Source: Pantoea eucalypti | GTDB taxonomy: Bacteria > Pseudomonadota > Gammaproteobacteria > Enterobacterales > Enterobacteriaceae | NCBI RefSeq assembly: GCF_009646115.1 | Contig: NZ_CP045722.1 | Location: 1 to 64,000, forward strand | Reading direction: 5' to 3' | Length of the DNA stretch: 64,000 nt | Shown: one piece after another, positions 19,868-32,319 of the stretch | Numbering within the stretch: the first letter of the stretch is position 1 | Layout: the number at the start of each line of letters is the position of its first letter | Notes under the pieces: generated by a model | The model's database searches: none | Seen by the model: the letters and a program-made list of their open reading frames with translations, nothing else | What the model was told of the DNA's origin: nothing | Program-made: the position numbers and the translations under genes

Positions 19868-20081
19868 TTACGGCTCCGTTTTGGCAATCAGATACACATA
19901 ATTACCATAGTGTGCGCCGATTATTTTATAGTTAACCCCTTTTGCTTCCGCTTTTTTCGCGAGGGATTTTTCCGCTTCATGAATGCTCAGTCCGGTGGCT
20001 GAGCATTCATGAAGCTATCGCACCGGCTGATACGTTAAATAAAACTAAAAACGTTGATAATAAAAGAATGTTTTTACGCAT
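19868..20081 (-). pseudogene. Broken DUF1471 (YhcN/BhsA-like) secreted protein
   Basis: The start is normal: GAGGTG eight bases before an ATG and a signal peptide (MRKNILLLSTFLVLFNVSAGA). The frame then meets TGA at the arm of a 17-bp inverted repeat. The C-terminal half of a DUF1471 domain continues in another frame (GLSIHEAEKSLAKKAEAKG, then IIGAHYGNYVYLIAKTEP, stop at 19868). DUF1471 proteins (BhsA, McbA, YhcN) are small periplasmic stress/biofilm proteins of about 85-90 residues; here only about 71 codons remain. The break coincides with the inverted repeat, so the lesion is probably a recent single mutation. Confidence 0.7.
19974..20015. repeat. Perfect 17-bp inverted repeat with 8-base loop
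   Basis: Left arm GCTTCATGAATGCTCAG (19974-19990), loop 19991-19998, right arm its exact reverse complement (19999-20015). On the minus strand the arm at 19974-19990 codes for part of the DUF1471 domain (LSIHEA), while the other arm is a non-coding inverted copy that introduces the stop. Confidence 0.9.
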
Positions 20082-21396
20082 AGTGAACACCTCACATTTT
20101 GAGTTTAGATAAGCTCAGAGATATAGTCTCTGTTTAATGAAAATTAAAAAATCTGATAATGACGCTATCTATTACCTGGTATGTATAATTAAAATTTCAT
20201 TCTGATTTTGATAAGTGCGTTTTTATTCAATTTCTGGCTATTTTGCTGCTGAGGCTCATAGGTGTAAGCGATAATTTTAATCAGCATGAACTGGTGCTCA
20301 AATTTTTTGCAGAATTTAAGTTTGGTCATTGGCAATAAGCGTTACTGAAGTAGCCAGTAATATAGTAAGCGCCACCGCTGTCGGTGAATTTTTCAGCGAT
20401 AATTAAGCGCTGTTATGTAATTGAATATTCATAATATAACATCTGCTGATTAATGGTTTAATATTCCTGTATCATCAAGGAATGCACCTTCAACATCGGT
20501 CATCAGGCGCTCAGATCTGTAAAAGTAACCATTTTCATTTCCATTATCATTTGATCCGATGCGCTGATTAACTTTCCCATACATCCAGATAAGATCGATT
20601 TCATCAGGATATTCATCGCAGACATTTTCAGAAATGATAAGGTCTGTCCGCATTCAATGAATCCTTAATGCTGAATAATACTGACGAGATAAACTTTTCT
20701 TAATTTAATATTGATATCCGTCTTGCCCGATGTGAAACATCTTTATATTTCGGGGAGTGATAGTCAACGGAGGTCGGCTAACGCGATTGATAGGTAAAGT
20801 GATTTTAAATCAAATCATCCATAGTTATCACCAATGGAAAATCAGATGATTACCTTTTAACTAATTGAATATATTGATCTCTTTAATTTTTGGCATTTGA
20901 TTGAATGATTATTTTGGTTTGCGGGAAATAATGAGTTCTGAATAGGTAAAATAAACCAGTGGTGCTCAGCTAAAGTCTGCCGTTAAATTATCGAGGGAAA
21001 TGCTAACAAGATGTATGGGGTTCATATTTAAATAACGATTGTTTTTTAAATCACGGTTTCATTAAAGACCTGCATCAGCACCTGATCAGCAAAATTATGT
21101 TTACTTCTCTTTACTTCTATTTACCAAAGTCATGCACTATTTCGCCTCTGGTTCAGACTATTAGGTTCAGGTAGTAAATGGTCGGGATGTACTGATTCAG
21201 GAGTGCGTAGCAGAATTTATCAGGAGTCATTCAACGACCTGTTGCGTTGTGAAGATAGAAATCCGTGACTACCCTTGCTGTTGCTTCAATTCTCAAACGG
21301 GCCGGATAGCCTGAAGACCCGATGAGCATCTGAAATGTTTCAATCATTAATGGCAGGCGAATGTCAGGCTGCCATGCATTTTTAAACAGGGAAATC
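20082..21396. other. 1.3-kb AT-rich, mostly non-coding region
   Basis: Apart from one possible small gene (20450-20653, minus) nothing convincing is seen. The stretch is strongly AT-rich up to about 21000. Open frames here lack start signals. It may be the remains of decayed genes together with the promoter of the UvrA-like gene. Confidence 0.5.
20450..20653 (-). CDS. Possible small acidic protein, 67 residues
   Basis: The open frame starts at an ATG with AAGGA eight bases upstream, a good ribosome binding site. The product (MRTDLIISENVCDEYPDE at its start) is acidic, soluble and of unknown family. It stands alone in an AT-rich region. The start signal and codon pattern make it more likely real than the other small frames around it, but nothing else supports it. 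Confidence 0.42.
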   Translation of the reverse strand: MRTDLIISENVCDEYPDEIDLIWMYGKVNQRIGSNDNGNENGYFYRSERLMTDVEGAFLDDTGILNH

Positions 21397-23931
21397 ATGA
21401 CAGACCAACGCAACGCTGAACGTAACCGCGCTGATGAGCATATCGACCCTTATGTTTCGGTACAGGGTGCAAGAACGCATAATCTTAAAGATGTCTCGTT
21501 TCGGTTTCCCCGCAACGCCATGGTGGTGTTTACCGGCGTGTCAGGTTCCGGTAAATCGTCACTTGCCTTTGATACGCTTTACGCAGAAGCCCAGCGCCGG
21601 TTTATTGAGTCGGTTTCGCCCCATGCCCGCAGACTGATCGATCAGGCCGCGGCACCGGATGTAGATAATATTGATGGACTTCCGCCTGCGGTGGCTCTGC
21701 AACAGAGCCGGGCGGGTGCTCAGGAGCGCTCAACGGTGGGCAGCCTCACCCGAATTTCCGTTACGCTGCGTCTGCTGTTTTCCCGGGCAGGTGCACGACC
21801 CGACGGTGTACCTTTTATGACCGCCGATTATTTCTCGCCTAACAATCCAGAAGGAGCCTGTCCGCATTGCCAGGGACTGGGAAGCGTACACACCGTCAAA
21901 ACCGACTCAATGGTGCCGGATGACTCACTGAGTATCCGCCAGGGCGCCATCGCGTCATGGCCCCGAGGCTGGCATAACAAAAATCTGCGAAGCATCCTTG
22001 AGACACTCGGTTACGATGTCGATGCGCCCTGGCATACGCTTTCATCCCGTGACCAGCAGTGGATATTGCTGACGGACGAACAGCCTTCGGTGCCGATTTT
22101 TATCGGTCTGAATGCTGAACAACGTGAAGAAGCGTTGGCTGCGGGTGAAGAGCCCGCTTATACCGGGACCTACACCAGTGCCGCAAAAATCGTACTACAG
22201 AGTTATTCGGGTGGCAGTGAGACGACGAAGAAACGGCTTGCCCGTTATGTCACGGTCACGCCCTGTTCAGCGTGCCACGGTAAAAGACTGAATCGGGATG
22301 CCTTATCCGTCACCTTTGCGGGTTATGACATTGCCAGCCTGAGTGAGCTTTCTGTCTCGGCGCTCGCAGAACTGCTGAAGCCTTATGCTGATGGCACCTC
22401 ATCCAACCTGCCTGTAGAGGCTGCCCTGCGGGAGGCGGTTATCCGGATGACGTCTGATATCAGTATGCGGCTTCAGCAACTGGACATGCTGGGGCTGGGC
22501 CATCTGGCACCGGGCCGCCGGACCACCCAGCTCTCATCCGGCGAGTTGCAGCGCGTGCGTCTGGCAACCCAGTTGATATCACGATTGTTTGGCGTGCTTT
22601 ACGTACTGGATGAGCCTTCTGCCGGCCTGCATCCCGATGATGTTAAAGCGCTGCTCACTTCCCTGAAAAACCTGGTGCGCGCCGGTAACTCGCTGGTGGT
22701 TGTCGAACATAATATGGACCTCATCGCCGAGGCTGACTGGCTCATTGAGGTTGGCCCGGGTCCGGGAACGCATGGCGGTGAGATCGTTTATAACGGCGAA
22801 CCCGCAGGACTTAAAAACATCGCTTCACCCACGTCTGACTATCTCTTCTCGCGGAGCTATACCGGACTGCGCCAGCGCCGGCCTGCAGAGAGCTGGCTCA
22901 GGTTTGAGCAGGTCCATTGCAACAATATTTCCGCAATGGATATCGCTATTCCGCTGGCAAGAATGACAGCTGTCACCGGGGTTTCTGGTTCCGGTAAATC
23001 AACACTGTTGAATCGCGTGCTCCCGGAAATGCTCGGACGTTTTGATAAAATCGCTGACAGCGACGAGGGCGAGGAAGAGGATCTGGTGGCAGACGTCAGA
23101 GGACAGGTGGTGAGCGGAAGTGACGCCATCGGCCGACTGGTGAGAATCGATCAGCGTCCTATTGGCAGAACGCCTCGATCAAATCTGGCCACTTACACCG
23201 GATTTTTCGACATTATCCGCAGGTTGTTTGCAGAAACCCCTGCAGCGAAAGCCAAAGGCTTCAGCGCCAGCCGTTTCTCATTCAATTTACCCGCCGGACG
23301 CTGTCCTGCATGTGAAGGGCAGGGGCAGATTTCAATTGAGCTGCTGTTTATGCCCAGCGCCACCGCAACCTGCTCAGTCTGTGCGGGAGGCCGTTATAAT
23401 CCCGACACGCTGGAAGTGAAGTGGAACAACCTGACGATTGCGGATGTGCTTGCTCTGACCGTGGACGACGCCACTGCGCTCTTTCACGCGTATGACGGTA
23501 TTCAGCGTTCGTTAAAAGCTTTGACGTCACTGGGACTGGGATATCTGACGCTGGGTCAACCCGCCACTGAGTTGTCTGGCGGCGAGTGCCAGCGCATCAA
23601 ACTCGCCTGGGAACTGCAGCGTTTACAGCGTACGCCTACACTCTATCTGCTTGATGAACCATCGACTGGCTTGCACCCGTCTGATATGGATAAGCTGCTG
23701 ATTGTGCTCGATGAACTGGTAAAGCGCGGCCACACGGTGATTATGGCGGAACACACTATGCGCATTGTGGCTGAAGCGGACTGGGTGATTGATCTGGGGC
23801 CCGGCTCGGGGCTCAGGGGAGGAAAGATTGTTTCATCCGGCTTACCGGAAGAGGTGAGTCTCTCTGCAGAAAGTCTGACAGCTCCCTGGCTTTCGGCGCA
23901 GCTGAAAAAGAGGGCAGGCGATCCGGATTAA
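21397..23931 (+). CDS. UvrA2/DrrC-like excinuclease-type ABC ATPase
   Basis: An 844-residue UvrA paralogue with two ABC ATPase modules. Module 1 has Walker [10 protein letters not shown] near residue 48, a signature [11 protein letters not shown] and Walker [11 protein letters not shown]. Module 2 has GVSGSGKST near 530, [12 protein letters not shown] and [11 protein letters not shown]. Zinc-type CxxC pairs are seen ([33 protein letters not shown]). It is about 100 residues shorter than housekeeping UvrA, as in UvrA2/DrrC proteins linked to tolerance of DNA-intercalating drugs. An ATG twelve codons earlier exists, but AGGGA just before the ATG at 21397 decides the start. It is single, with no uvrB nearby. 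Confidence 0.87.
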   Translation: MTDQRNAERNRADEHIDPYVSVQGARTHNLKDVSFRFPRNAMVVFTGVSGSGKSSLAFDTLYAEAQRRFIESVSPHARRLIDQAAAPDVDNIDGLPPAVALQQSRAGAQERSTVGSLTRISVTLRLLFSRAGARPDGVPFMTADYFSPNNPEGACPHCQGLGSVHTVKTDSMVPDDSLSIRQGAIASWPRGWHNKNLRSILETLGYDVDAPWHTLSSRDQQWILLTDEQPSVPIFIGLNAEQREEALAAGEEPAYTGTYTSAAKIVLQSYSGGSETTKKRLARYVTVTPCSACHGKRLNRDALSVTFAGYDIASLSELSVSALAELLKPYADGTSSNLPVEAALREAVIRMTSDISMRLQQLDMLGLGHLAPGRRTTQLSSGELQRVRLATQLISRLFGVLYVLDEPSAGLHPDDVKALLTSLKNLVRAGNSLVVVEHNMDLIAEADWLIEVGPGPGTHGGEIVYNGEPAGLKNIASPTSDYLFSRSYTGLRQRRPAESWLRFEQVHCNNISAMDIAIPLARMTAVTGVSGSGKSTLLNRVLPEMLGRFDKIADSDEGEEEDLVADVRGQVVSGSDAIGRLVRIDQRPIGRTPRSNLATYTGFFDIIRRLFAETPAAKAKGFSASRFSFNLPAGRCPACEGQGQISIELLFMPSATATCSVCAGGRYNPDTLEVKWNNLTIADVLALTVDDATALFHAYDGIQRSLKALTSLGLGYLTLGQPATELSGGECQRIKLAWELQRLQRTPTLYLLDEPSTGLHPSDMDKLLIVLDELVKRGHTVIMAEHTMRIVAEADWVIDLGPGSGLRGGKIVSSGLPEEVSLSAESLTAPWLSAQLKKRAGDPD

Positions 23932-24048
23932 TCGGGTGGCATAGCGATCTGTTGCGGGATGGGGGCCGTGTCTGGGTGCAGGAACCGTGTGATGCTTCCT
24001 GTACCCAATCACTCGGTTGATCGTCAATGTCAGGAAGGCGATTTCTGG

Positions 24049-24303
24049 TCAGTAGTGATAACGGCATGAGGCGATTAATAATGCCTCCTCAGTGACGGCG
24101 TAGACCAGTCGATGTTCCGCCGTAATCCTGCGGGACCAGAATCCCGCAAGATTATGCTTCAGGGGCTCGGGTTTTCCCTTGCCTTCAAAAGGCGTCCTGC
24201 TGGCATCTTTAAGGAGTTCGTTAATCTTTCTGACGGTTTTTTTATCAGTATCCTGCCAGTACAGATAATCTTCCCAGGCTTCTGCGGACCAGGTCAGTTT
24301 CAC
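24049..24303 (-). CDS. yoeB: YoeB toxin (ribosome-dependent mRNA endonuclease)
   Basis: An 84-residue toxin of the RelE/YoeB fold that cleaves mRNA in the ribosomal A site when freed from YefM. The catalytic residues known from E. coli YoeB are at the same positions: Glu46, Arg65, His83, with C-terminal Tyr84. The length equals the reference. Its start overlaps the yefM stop by four bases (24300-24303), so translation is coupled and antitoxin is made first. It lies convergent to the UvrA-like gene. Confidence 0.95.
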   Translation of the reverse strand: MKLTWSAEAWEDYLYWQDTDKKTVRKINELLKDASRTPFEGKGKPEPLKHNLAGFWSRRITAEHRLVYAVTEEALLIASCRYHY

Positions 24304-24551
24304 TCAATAATATCCCTGTCAGTCCCTTTACCGCTTTGCAGGCTTTCGATAGCATCCATCAATCTGCGAGCATTCTTAGGCGAACGCAGCAGATAGGCCG
24401 TCTCTTCCAGTGAGTTATATTCATCAAGCGACATCAGCACGCAGGATTCGCCGTTCTGGCGAGTGATTAACACCGGTGCCTTATCTTCAACTGTCTGAAC
24501 CATCGTGGCAGAAAGATTCTGTCTGGCTTCGCTGTAACTGATTGCTCTCAT
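24300..24551 (-). CDS. yefM: YefM antitoxin (Phd/YefM family)
   Basis: An 83-residue antitoxin and autorepressor: the N-terminal DNA-binding part [17 protein letters not shown], then the toxin-neutralising tail. A longer open frame exists, but GGAGG four bases before the ATG at 24551 and the family N-terminus fix the start. With YoeB it should repress its own promoter through the palindrome 25 bp upstream. Confidence 0.95.
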   Translation of the reverse strand: MRAISYSEARQNLSATMVQTVEDKAPVLITRQNGESCVLMSLDEYNSLEETAYLLRSPKNARRLMDAIESLQSGKGTDRDIIE

Positions 24552-24575
24552 AAAACCTCCGTAATGAACAATACA

Positions 24576-24593
24576 AGTCATTGTACAATGACT
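24576..24593. promoter_or_regulatory. Palindromic yefM-yoeB operator
   Basis: AGTCATTGTACAATGACT is a perfect 18-bp palindrome with a central TGTACA, the core known to be bound by YefM in E. coli. It sits 25-42 bp before the yefM ATG, the expected autoregulation site. Confidence 0.85.
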
Positions 24594-24654
24594 GTTGTAG
24601 TTCGGGAAGCGAATAACCGGGAACATTGCCGGCTATCCACCCGAAAGCAGAGGA

Positions 24655-25968
24655 TTAACGGTGGAACAACGGGAAAGCACCGGTCAGCAGACCGCCAGCC
24701 ATCAATACCAGACTCACCAGAATTCCCCACTTGATTGCAAAGCGCTGATGGTCGCCGATGTCGACCTTCGCCAGACCCACCAGCAGGTAGACTGACGGTA
24801 CCAGCGGGCTCAGCAGGTGGAATGGCTGGCCGACAATGGAAGCGCGAGCAATCTCTTCAGCGGTAATGCCATAGCTGGCCGCTGTCTGAGCAATAACGGG
24901 CAGAATGCCAAAGTAAAACGCATCATTCGACATAAAGAAGGTGAACGGCAGGCTGACCAGCGCGGTAAATACTGCCAGGTAAGGGCCAAAGCTGTGCGGG
25001 ATGACCGCCAGCAAACTTTTCGCCATTGCATCAACCATACCGGTGCCGGAAAGGATACCGGTGAAAATACCGGCGGCAAAAATCAGCGCGGTTACCGCCA
25101 GAACGTTACCGGCATGGGAGCTGATGCGCGCTTTCTGCTCTTCCAGCGTGGGATAGTTGAGCATCACCGCTATCGCAAATGCCAGCATAAACAGGATCTG
25201 AATCGGCATTAACCCAACCACCAGCAGCACCAGTAGCACAGTGGTCAGGATGAAGTTAGGCCAGAACATTTTTGGCCGGCGATTGGCGGCGCACTCTTCG
25301 GCATCCCCCAGACCCAGTTCAATATTGTCGAGATGGTGATCTTTCATGGTCATCACGCCTAAACGCTTACGTTCACGAAGACCAAACAGCACTGCCATGG
25401 CCACAAGGCTAACGCAGGCCAGCAACATGGCCGGAAGCATCGGAATAAAGATGTCGAGGGCATCAATGCGCAGTGCCGCTGCGGCACGGGCTGTCGGGCC
25501 ACCCCATGGCGAGAGGTTCATGATACCGCTGGCGAGGTTGACCAGACAGGTCATCATCAGCACATTCATACCCAGCCGGTGATAGAGCGGCAGGAACGCG
25601 GCGATAGCGATCATATACGTCGTGGAGCTGTCACCATCCAGTGAAACCAGCAGGGTCAGCACCGCCGTGCCGACCAGCACTTTCAGGGGATCGCCGCGCA
25701 CCATCCGGAGAATAAAGCGCACCAGCGGATCAAACAGTCCGGCATCAATCATCAGACCAAAATAGAGAATGGAGAAAGTCAGCATGACGCCGGTAGGAGC
25801 CAGCTTCTTGACGCCGTCCAGCATCATGTCACCCAGGCCCGCGTAAAAACCGCCAATCAGCGCAAATATGGTTGGTATCAGAATCAGCGCAATCAAGGCT
25901 GACATGCGTTTGGTCATGATCAGATACATGAAGCAAACAACCATGGTAAAACCCAGTATTGTCAGCAA
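24655..25968 (-). CDS. CitMHS-family citrate-metal:proton symporter
   Basis: A 437-residue inner-membrane transporter with about twelve hydrophobic segments. Sequence features follow the CitMHS family (MLTILGF, YLIMTKRMSALIALILIP, LVSLDGDSSTTYMI, NLSPWGGPTARAAAAL), which import citrate complexed with divalent metal together with protons. The start is TTG at 25968 with AGGG about nine bases upstream; the family N-terminus agrees. No citrate two-component system is adjacent. It is the same strand as yefM-yoeB but 61 bp beyond the operator, so it is probably a separate unit. Confidence 0.9.
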   Translation of the reverse strand: MLTILGFTMVVCFMYLIMTKRMSALIALILIPTIFALIGGFYAGLGDMMLDGVKKLAPTGVMLTFSILYFGLMIDAGLFDPLVRFILRMVRGDPLKVLVGTAVLTLLVSLDGDSSTTYMIAIAAFLPLYHRLGMNVLMMTCLVNLASGIMNLSPWGGPTARAAAALRIDALDIFIPMLPAMLLACVSLVAMAVLFGLRERKRLGVMTMKDHHLDNIELGLGDAEECAANRRPKMFWPNFILTTVLLVLLVVGLMPIQILFMLAFAIAVMLNYPTLEEQKARISSHAGNVLAVTALIFAAGIFTGILSGTGMVDAMAKSLLAVIPHSFGPYLAVFTALVSLPFTFFMSNDAFYFGILPVIAQTAASYGITAEEIARASIVGQPFHLLSPLVPSVYLLVGLAKVDIGDHQRFAIKWGILVSLVLMAGGLLTGAFPLFHR

Positions 25969-26307
25969 AATAACAGCCCTCGCAATGGCGTATAAGTAAT
26001 GAAAAGTGCTTATGACCGCAGGAAAATTCAGGTAATTACTTAGTCTGGTAACGATTAACCTGTTGTTTTAGTTAATCCTGCGCAGGATGGTGATATTAAA
26101 TTGTTATCAGCATTTAGCATTTATTTAACAAAAAAAGGTGATGACGACCATTCTTAAACGAATCTTAAACGAGTTTGTGTGACTGGGATCAAAGCGTGAC
26201 GAGGGGTAACCGGGGATTTCGGGCCAGCAGAGGGCCGAATCAGGCGATGTTAATGGAGAAGAAACAGGGAAAACGGCTGAGGCAGGACGCCCTGCCGGTT
26301 AAAAGTA
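25969..26307. other. Intergenic region between CitMHS and the flagellin
   Basis: 339 bp. It holds the CitMHS promoter side (AT-rich, 26000-26150) and, near 26281-26297, a GGCAGG/CCTGCC hairpin just after the flagellin stop that could be a weak terminator on the minus strand. No gene is seen. Confidence 0.5.
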
Positions 26308-27759
26308 TTAGCTGCCTAACAGCTGAATAATCATTTCAGGTGTTTTGTTCGCCATTTTACTGACGGCAGTCTGGCCCTGCTGAATAATCTGGTTACGAGC
26401 CAGCTGACTGGCTTCTTCTGCATAGTCCGCATCCTGTATGCGGCTGCGAGCTGCTGAGGTATCCACGCCCTGCTGCGCCAGCACATTACGGTTTGATTCG
26501 TAACGGTTAATCTTCGCGCCATAAGTCGACTGATAGCCGCTGATCTTCGCCAGCGCGCGCTCCAGCGCTTTCATGGTGCTGGAGATGTCCTGACTGTTCA
26601 GCAGTGTTGTGTTGTTCAGCCCCAGGGTTTTGGTATCTGACGGTGTAGCCGGGATGGTATCCGATTGCACTGGCTGACCATAATCTGCGCTGGTGACCAC
26701 TTCCAGAGGACGACTCTCATGTGGCGGCGTTTCAGGCACGCCTTTAGGTTCGGGCAGTTTTCCCCAGGTCAGATTACCCGTGAAAGAGCCATTGCCCACC
26801 ACCACCACAATCAAATCTTCGTTTACAGTATCCAGCGTGATGCGCTCAAGCCGGTTACTGGTGATGGTCCCGTTATTGAAATCGCCGCTGGCGACATCTT
26901 CATAACGATCGCCATCACCGCTATACGTGATGTTCATGCCGTTATAAGTGCTGCTGTTGCTGCCCGCCAGCGCCCAGCTTGTACCGCCCTCGAGCAGTTG
27001 CGAACTGTCATATGCCGCACCGCTGCCAAAACCGTTTTTGCTGGTCAGCAGGCGGGTATCTGCGGTAGCCGCATTGGTGATGCCTTTGCTGGCCCAGGTG
27101 TAATCGGGCGCACTGCCATCCAGCGGTGTACCGACCAGATGCTTACCGTCGCGGGTAAAGAGCTGGAGATCGTCATCCATACCCAGCGAGTCGATGGTGA
27201 TGCTTATCGCTGTCGAGCCTGCCGGAATATAGGCCAGCGGGATCACGCCGGAGGTAAAAGAGTAATTCTTGCCTGGAACCGGGAACTTCGTGTTGATAGG
27301 GTCAACGTTACCCAGTTTCGCAGGAGGCAGATCGGGATTATTGGTCGCCAGCGGATAACGCCCGAAAATCTCGGTGTGATCCGCGATGTCATTGATGCCT
27401 GCCAGAATCTGCTGATATGCACCGTTGACGCTCTGCCTGTCCGCATCCGATAGCGTGCCGTTGGCTGCCTGAACCGAAAGCGTGCGGGCCTGGATCAGTA
27501 GATCGACAATGCTACCCAGGCCGCCGCTGGCGGTCTGGGAATAGCTGATAGCGTCATTGAGGCCGCGCGCTACCACCGCATCGGCGTTGATATTGGCCGT
27601 CATGCGGTTGGCAATCGCCTGACCTGCCGCATCGTCTTTCGCACTGTTAATCCGCATCCCTGATGATAACCTTTCAACCGTTCGTCCCAGAACAGAGTCA
27701 GTGCTGTACCGCATTTTGTTCGTGATGACGGCGGGCTCGTTATGGTTGATCGTTAACAT
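26308..27759 (-). CDS. Flagellin with an unusual inserted beta-rich domain
   Basis: A 483-residue flagellin. The N-terminal D0/D1 helices (about 1-145; ERLSSGMRINSAKDDAAGQAIANR) and C-terminal helices (about 395-483; ASQLARNQIIQQGQTAVSKMANKTPEMIIQLLGS) are conserved. The surface part is not a usual D2/D3: residues about 165-350 look like a pre-peptidase C-terminal (PPC) type beta-sandwich (ITIDSLGMDDDLQLFTRDG), followed by a Pro-rich linker. The open frame extends 25 codons upstream, but a sigma-28 promoter lies inside that extension, so the ATG at 27759 is the true start and also matches the family N-terminus. There is no strong ribosome binding site. No other flagellar genes are near, so it is an orphan flagellin. 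Confidence 0.88.
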   Translation of the reverse strand: MLTINHNEPAVITNKMRYSTDSVLGRTVERLSSGMRINSAKDDAAGQAIANRMTANINADAVVARGLNDAISYSQTASGGLGSIVDLLIQARTLSVQAANGTLSDADRQSVNGAYQQILAGINDIADHTEIFGRYPLATNNPDLPPAKLGNVDPINTKFPVPGKNYSFTSGVIPLAYIPAGSTAISITIDSLGMDDDLQLFTRDGKHLVGTPLDGSAPDYTWASKGITNAATADTRLLTSKNGFGSGAAYDSSQLLEGGTSWALAGSNSSTYNGMNITYSGDGDRYEDVASGDFNNGTITSNRLERITLDTVNEDLIVVVVGNGSFTGNLTWGKLPEPKGVPETPPHESRPLEVVTSADYGQPVQSDTIPATPSDTKTLGLNNTTLLNSQDISSTMKALERALAKISGYQSTYGAKINRYESNRNVLAQQGVDTSAARSRIQDADYAEEASQLARNQIIQQGQTAVSKMANKTPEMIIQLLGS

Positions 27760-27791
27760 GGTCGCTTTGAACAGGGAGAGGAGTCTCTGTT

Positions 27792-27818
27792 TTATCGGCA
27801 GGATAATAAGCAGCTTTA
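27792..27818 (-). promoter_or_regulatory. Sigma-28 (FliA) promoter of the flagellin gene
   Basis: On the minus strand TAAA (27818-27815), exactly 15 bases, then GCCGATAA (27799-27792), a full match to the enterobacterial FliA consensus. Transcription should begin near 27784, giving a leader of about 25 bases before the ATG at 27759. Confidence 0.88.
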
Positions 27819-27964
27819 ATCTCTCAGGCGACAAAAACGCAGGTCTGGCGCGATTAAACGGTCAACAGGCTGATGGCTAACCGTTTTTGAGATAAAAGAA
27901 ACTAATGTTTTAATGGGTGCAGAAGCAGAGCCTGCTGCGCCGGAACGAAGCAGGCGAGGGCAGA

Positions 27965-30441
<2,477 letters not shown>

Positions 30442-30455
30442 CGTCATTCCTCTGA

Positions 30456-31238
30456 TTAGCTTTCTACCGCTCGGATCGCGGCGTCAAGATTGGCGGGGTT
30501 CAGGTCGGCATTGAGAAAGTCACTGTCCTGCGGCAGATCCACGACCAGCTTGCTGATGGCACCAAAGGTCAGGGTGCCCTGTTCCAGCGCGTAATCGAGA
30601 ATGTGGCCGCCGCCTTCGCGGTCGTCGGTAATAAAATGTTCGTGATAGCCCGCAACGTTAATGCCCTGCATATATTGCGGCGTGCGGAATCCAATCAGTT
30701 CCCCCGCACGCTGGCTAAAGGAAAAGGTAGGCTGATCGTCCAGCACTTCCGGCATGGATCGATACGGGCGGCACTGGCACGGCACGGTGCGGGTATCGAC
30801 GCGGCTGAAACGACCGCTGATGCGTAGCGCACAGAACTGGTTATCGGAGGTGATTTCGCTGTCGATCACCCGATGGATTTCCTCGCGTGACATCGGCCGG
30901 TCAAACTCAAACAGGTGCTGCGGCTTGAAAAAGGTCATGACCGCAAACGGAGTTTTCTGCGCCGGATCGGCTGGATGCGCGCTGCCGTCGGCGTGCAACT
31001 GATAGACTTTGCTGTCAAACGCGATCATCTCGCCATCCAGCCGGTTGAAGGTGCCCAGGCCGAAATCCCCTTTGCGCAGCAGGTCGGCAATGCGGACATT
31101 ACCGTCATAGACGCCGCTCAGCAGCGCACTCATTAAAGAGGTCTGATAGATAACACTTTCTGGCGCATCCTGGGAAAGCGTTAAGACAGTATGTTTTAGT
31201 TGATCCTCGCAGGAACAATCAGTTACACAATTGCTCAT
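30456..31238 (-). CDS. budA: Alpha-acetolactate decarboxylase
   Basis: A zinc-dependent enzyme (260 residues) that decarboxylates acetolactate to (R)-acetoin. The metal-binding HxH appears in [19 protein letters not shown], together with the conserved [12 protein letters not shown] and [15 protein letters not shown] segments. It is the first gene of the operon, preceded by GAGG and the divergent regulator budR across a 104-bp control region. Confidence 0.94.
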   Translation of the reverse strand: MSNCVTDCSCEDQLKHTVLTLSQDAPESVIYQTSLMSALLSGVYDGNVRIADLLRKGDFGLGTFNRLDGEMIAFDSKVYQLHADGSAHPADPAQKTPFAVMTFFKPQHLFEFDRPMSREEIHRVIDSEITSDNQFCALRISGRFSRVDTRTVPCQCRPYRSMPEVLDDQPTFSFSQRAGELIGFRTPQYMQGINVAGYHEHFITDDREGGGHILDYALEQGTLTFGAISKLVVDLPQDSDFLNADLNPANLDAAIRAVES

Positions 31239-31342
31239 TTGATGCCTCGTCGATTAACCGTTAAGCCGTGTTAACCTAATGGTGAACCGATTCAGTCGGT
31301 GGGTCCAATAGCGAAACCTGTTAACTTTGAGACGTTTTTGAT

Positions 31343-32236
31343 ATGGAACTTCGCCATCTGCGTTATTTTGTTGCCGTAGCCGAGACGCTTCACTTTACCC
31401 GAGCCGCTGAATTGCTGGGGATATCGCAGCCGCCACTGAGTCAGCAGATATTGCGGCTGGAGCAGGAGATCGGCACGCCATTGTTGAAGCGGCTGACGCG
31501 CGGGGTTGAACTCACTGAAGCGGGAGAAGCGTTTCTGGCGGATGCCCGACAGATTGTGCAGCTGGCCGATCAGGCGCTGGAAAACGCGCGTGGCATTGCG
31601 CGCGGGATCAGCGGTCAGTTGTCGCTGGGATTTGCCAGTTCGGTGGCGTTTAATTCGCGCATCTTCACGCTAATCCATAAGTTTAAGAAACGTTATCCCG
31701 CGATGACGTTGCTGACGCGTGAAGAGAATATGGCGTTGCTGATGCAGGATTTACAGGAGGGATTACTGGATGCGGCCTTTATCCGGCTGCCGTGCGAAAG
31801 CAGCAAAGCGTTTAATCTGCGTGTCATTTCCACCGAAAAAATGCTGATTGCGCTGCCGCGTTCTCATCCCTTAAGCGGTACACCCACTGTGCCGCTCTCC
31901 GCGCTGGCGGATGAAACCCTGATCATTTTCCCGCGTGACGTCTCGCCGAGCCTGTATGAGCTGATTGTCACTGCCTGTCTGCGGGCGGGCTTTTCGCGCC
32001 ACACCTTCCAGCAGGCGCCGCAAATCACCACGTCGTTGGGTATGGTCGCGGCCGGCTGCGGGATTGCGCTGGTGCCGGAGTCGATGCGCTGCGTCGATAA
32101 CCCCGACGTGAGCTTCTGCGATATCGAAAACAACACGCTGTTTACCGACGTGGCCTTTGCCTGGCGTCGGCTTCATCCGTCAAAAGCGGTGCTGCATCTG
32201 CTGGCAATGCTGGCAGAACTGCCTGCGCCACACTAA
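31343..32236 (+). CDS. budR: LysR-type activator of the acetoin operon
   Basis: A 297-residue LysR-type regulator with an N-terminal winged helix (MELRHLRYFVAVAETLHFTR then SQPPLSQQILRLEQEIG) and a periplasmic-binding-protein-like effector domain. It is divergent from budABC, the classical arrangement in which BudR/AlsR activates the operon in response to acetate and low pH. The 104-bp spacer contains TTAAC/GTTAA-type inverted elements around 31252-31276 and 31318-31324 that are candidate binding sites. Confidence 0.9.
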   Translation: MELRHLRYFVAVAETLHFTRAAELLGISQPPLSQQILRLEQEIGTPLLKRLTRGVELTEAGEAFLADARQIVQLADQALENARGIARGISGQLSLGFASSVAFNSRIFTLIHKFKKRYPAMTLLTREENMALLMQDLQEGLLDAAFIRLPCESSKAFNLRVISTEKMLIALPRSHPLSGTPTVPLSALADETLIIFPRDVSPSLYELIVTACLRAGFSRHTFQQAPQITTSLGMVAAGCGIALVPESMRCVDNPDVSFCDIENNTLFTDVAFAWRRLHPSKAVLHLLAMLAELPAPH

Positions 32237-32319
32237 GAGATGGGTTGATAAGCGCCAGCTATTGTAATGAAAACAATAACCAACTGGCGGCACGAAGCCG
32301 GGATGCCAATAATCGGTGC

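Noticed and set aside
21231..21413. 60-codon minus-strand frame overlapping the UvrA-like start
   Set aside because: It overlaps the ribosome binding site and start of a certain gene and has no motif.
26665..27453. 262-codon plus-strand frame inside the flagellin gene
   Set aside because: Antisense shadow of the flagellin gene; no recognisable domain and no start signal.
27760..27834. 25-codon upstream extension of the flagellin frame
   Set aside because: It contains the sigma-28 promoter, so it would not be in the mRNA, and the family N-terminus fits the later ATG.
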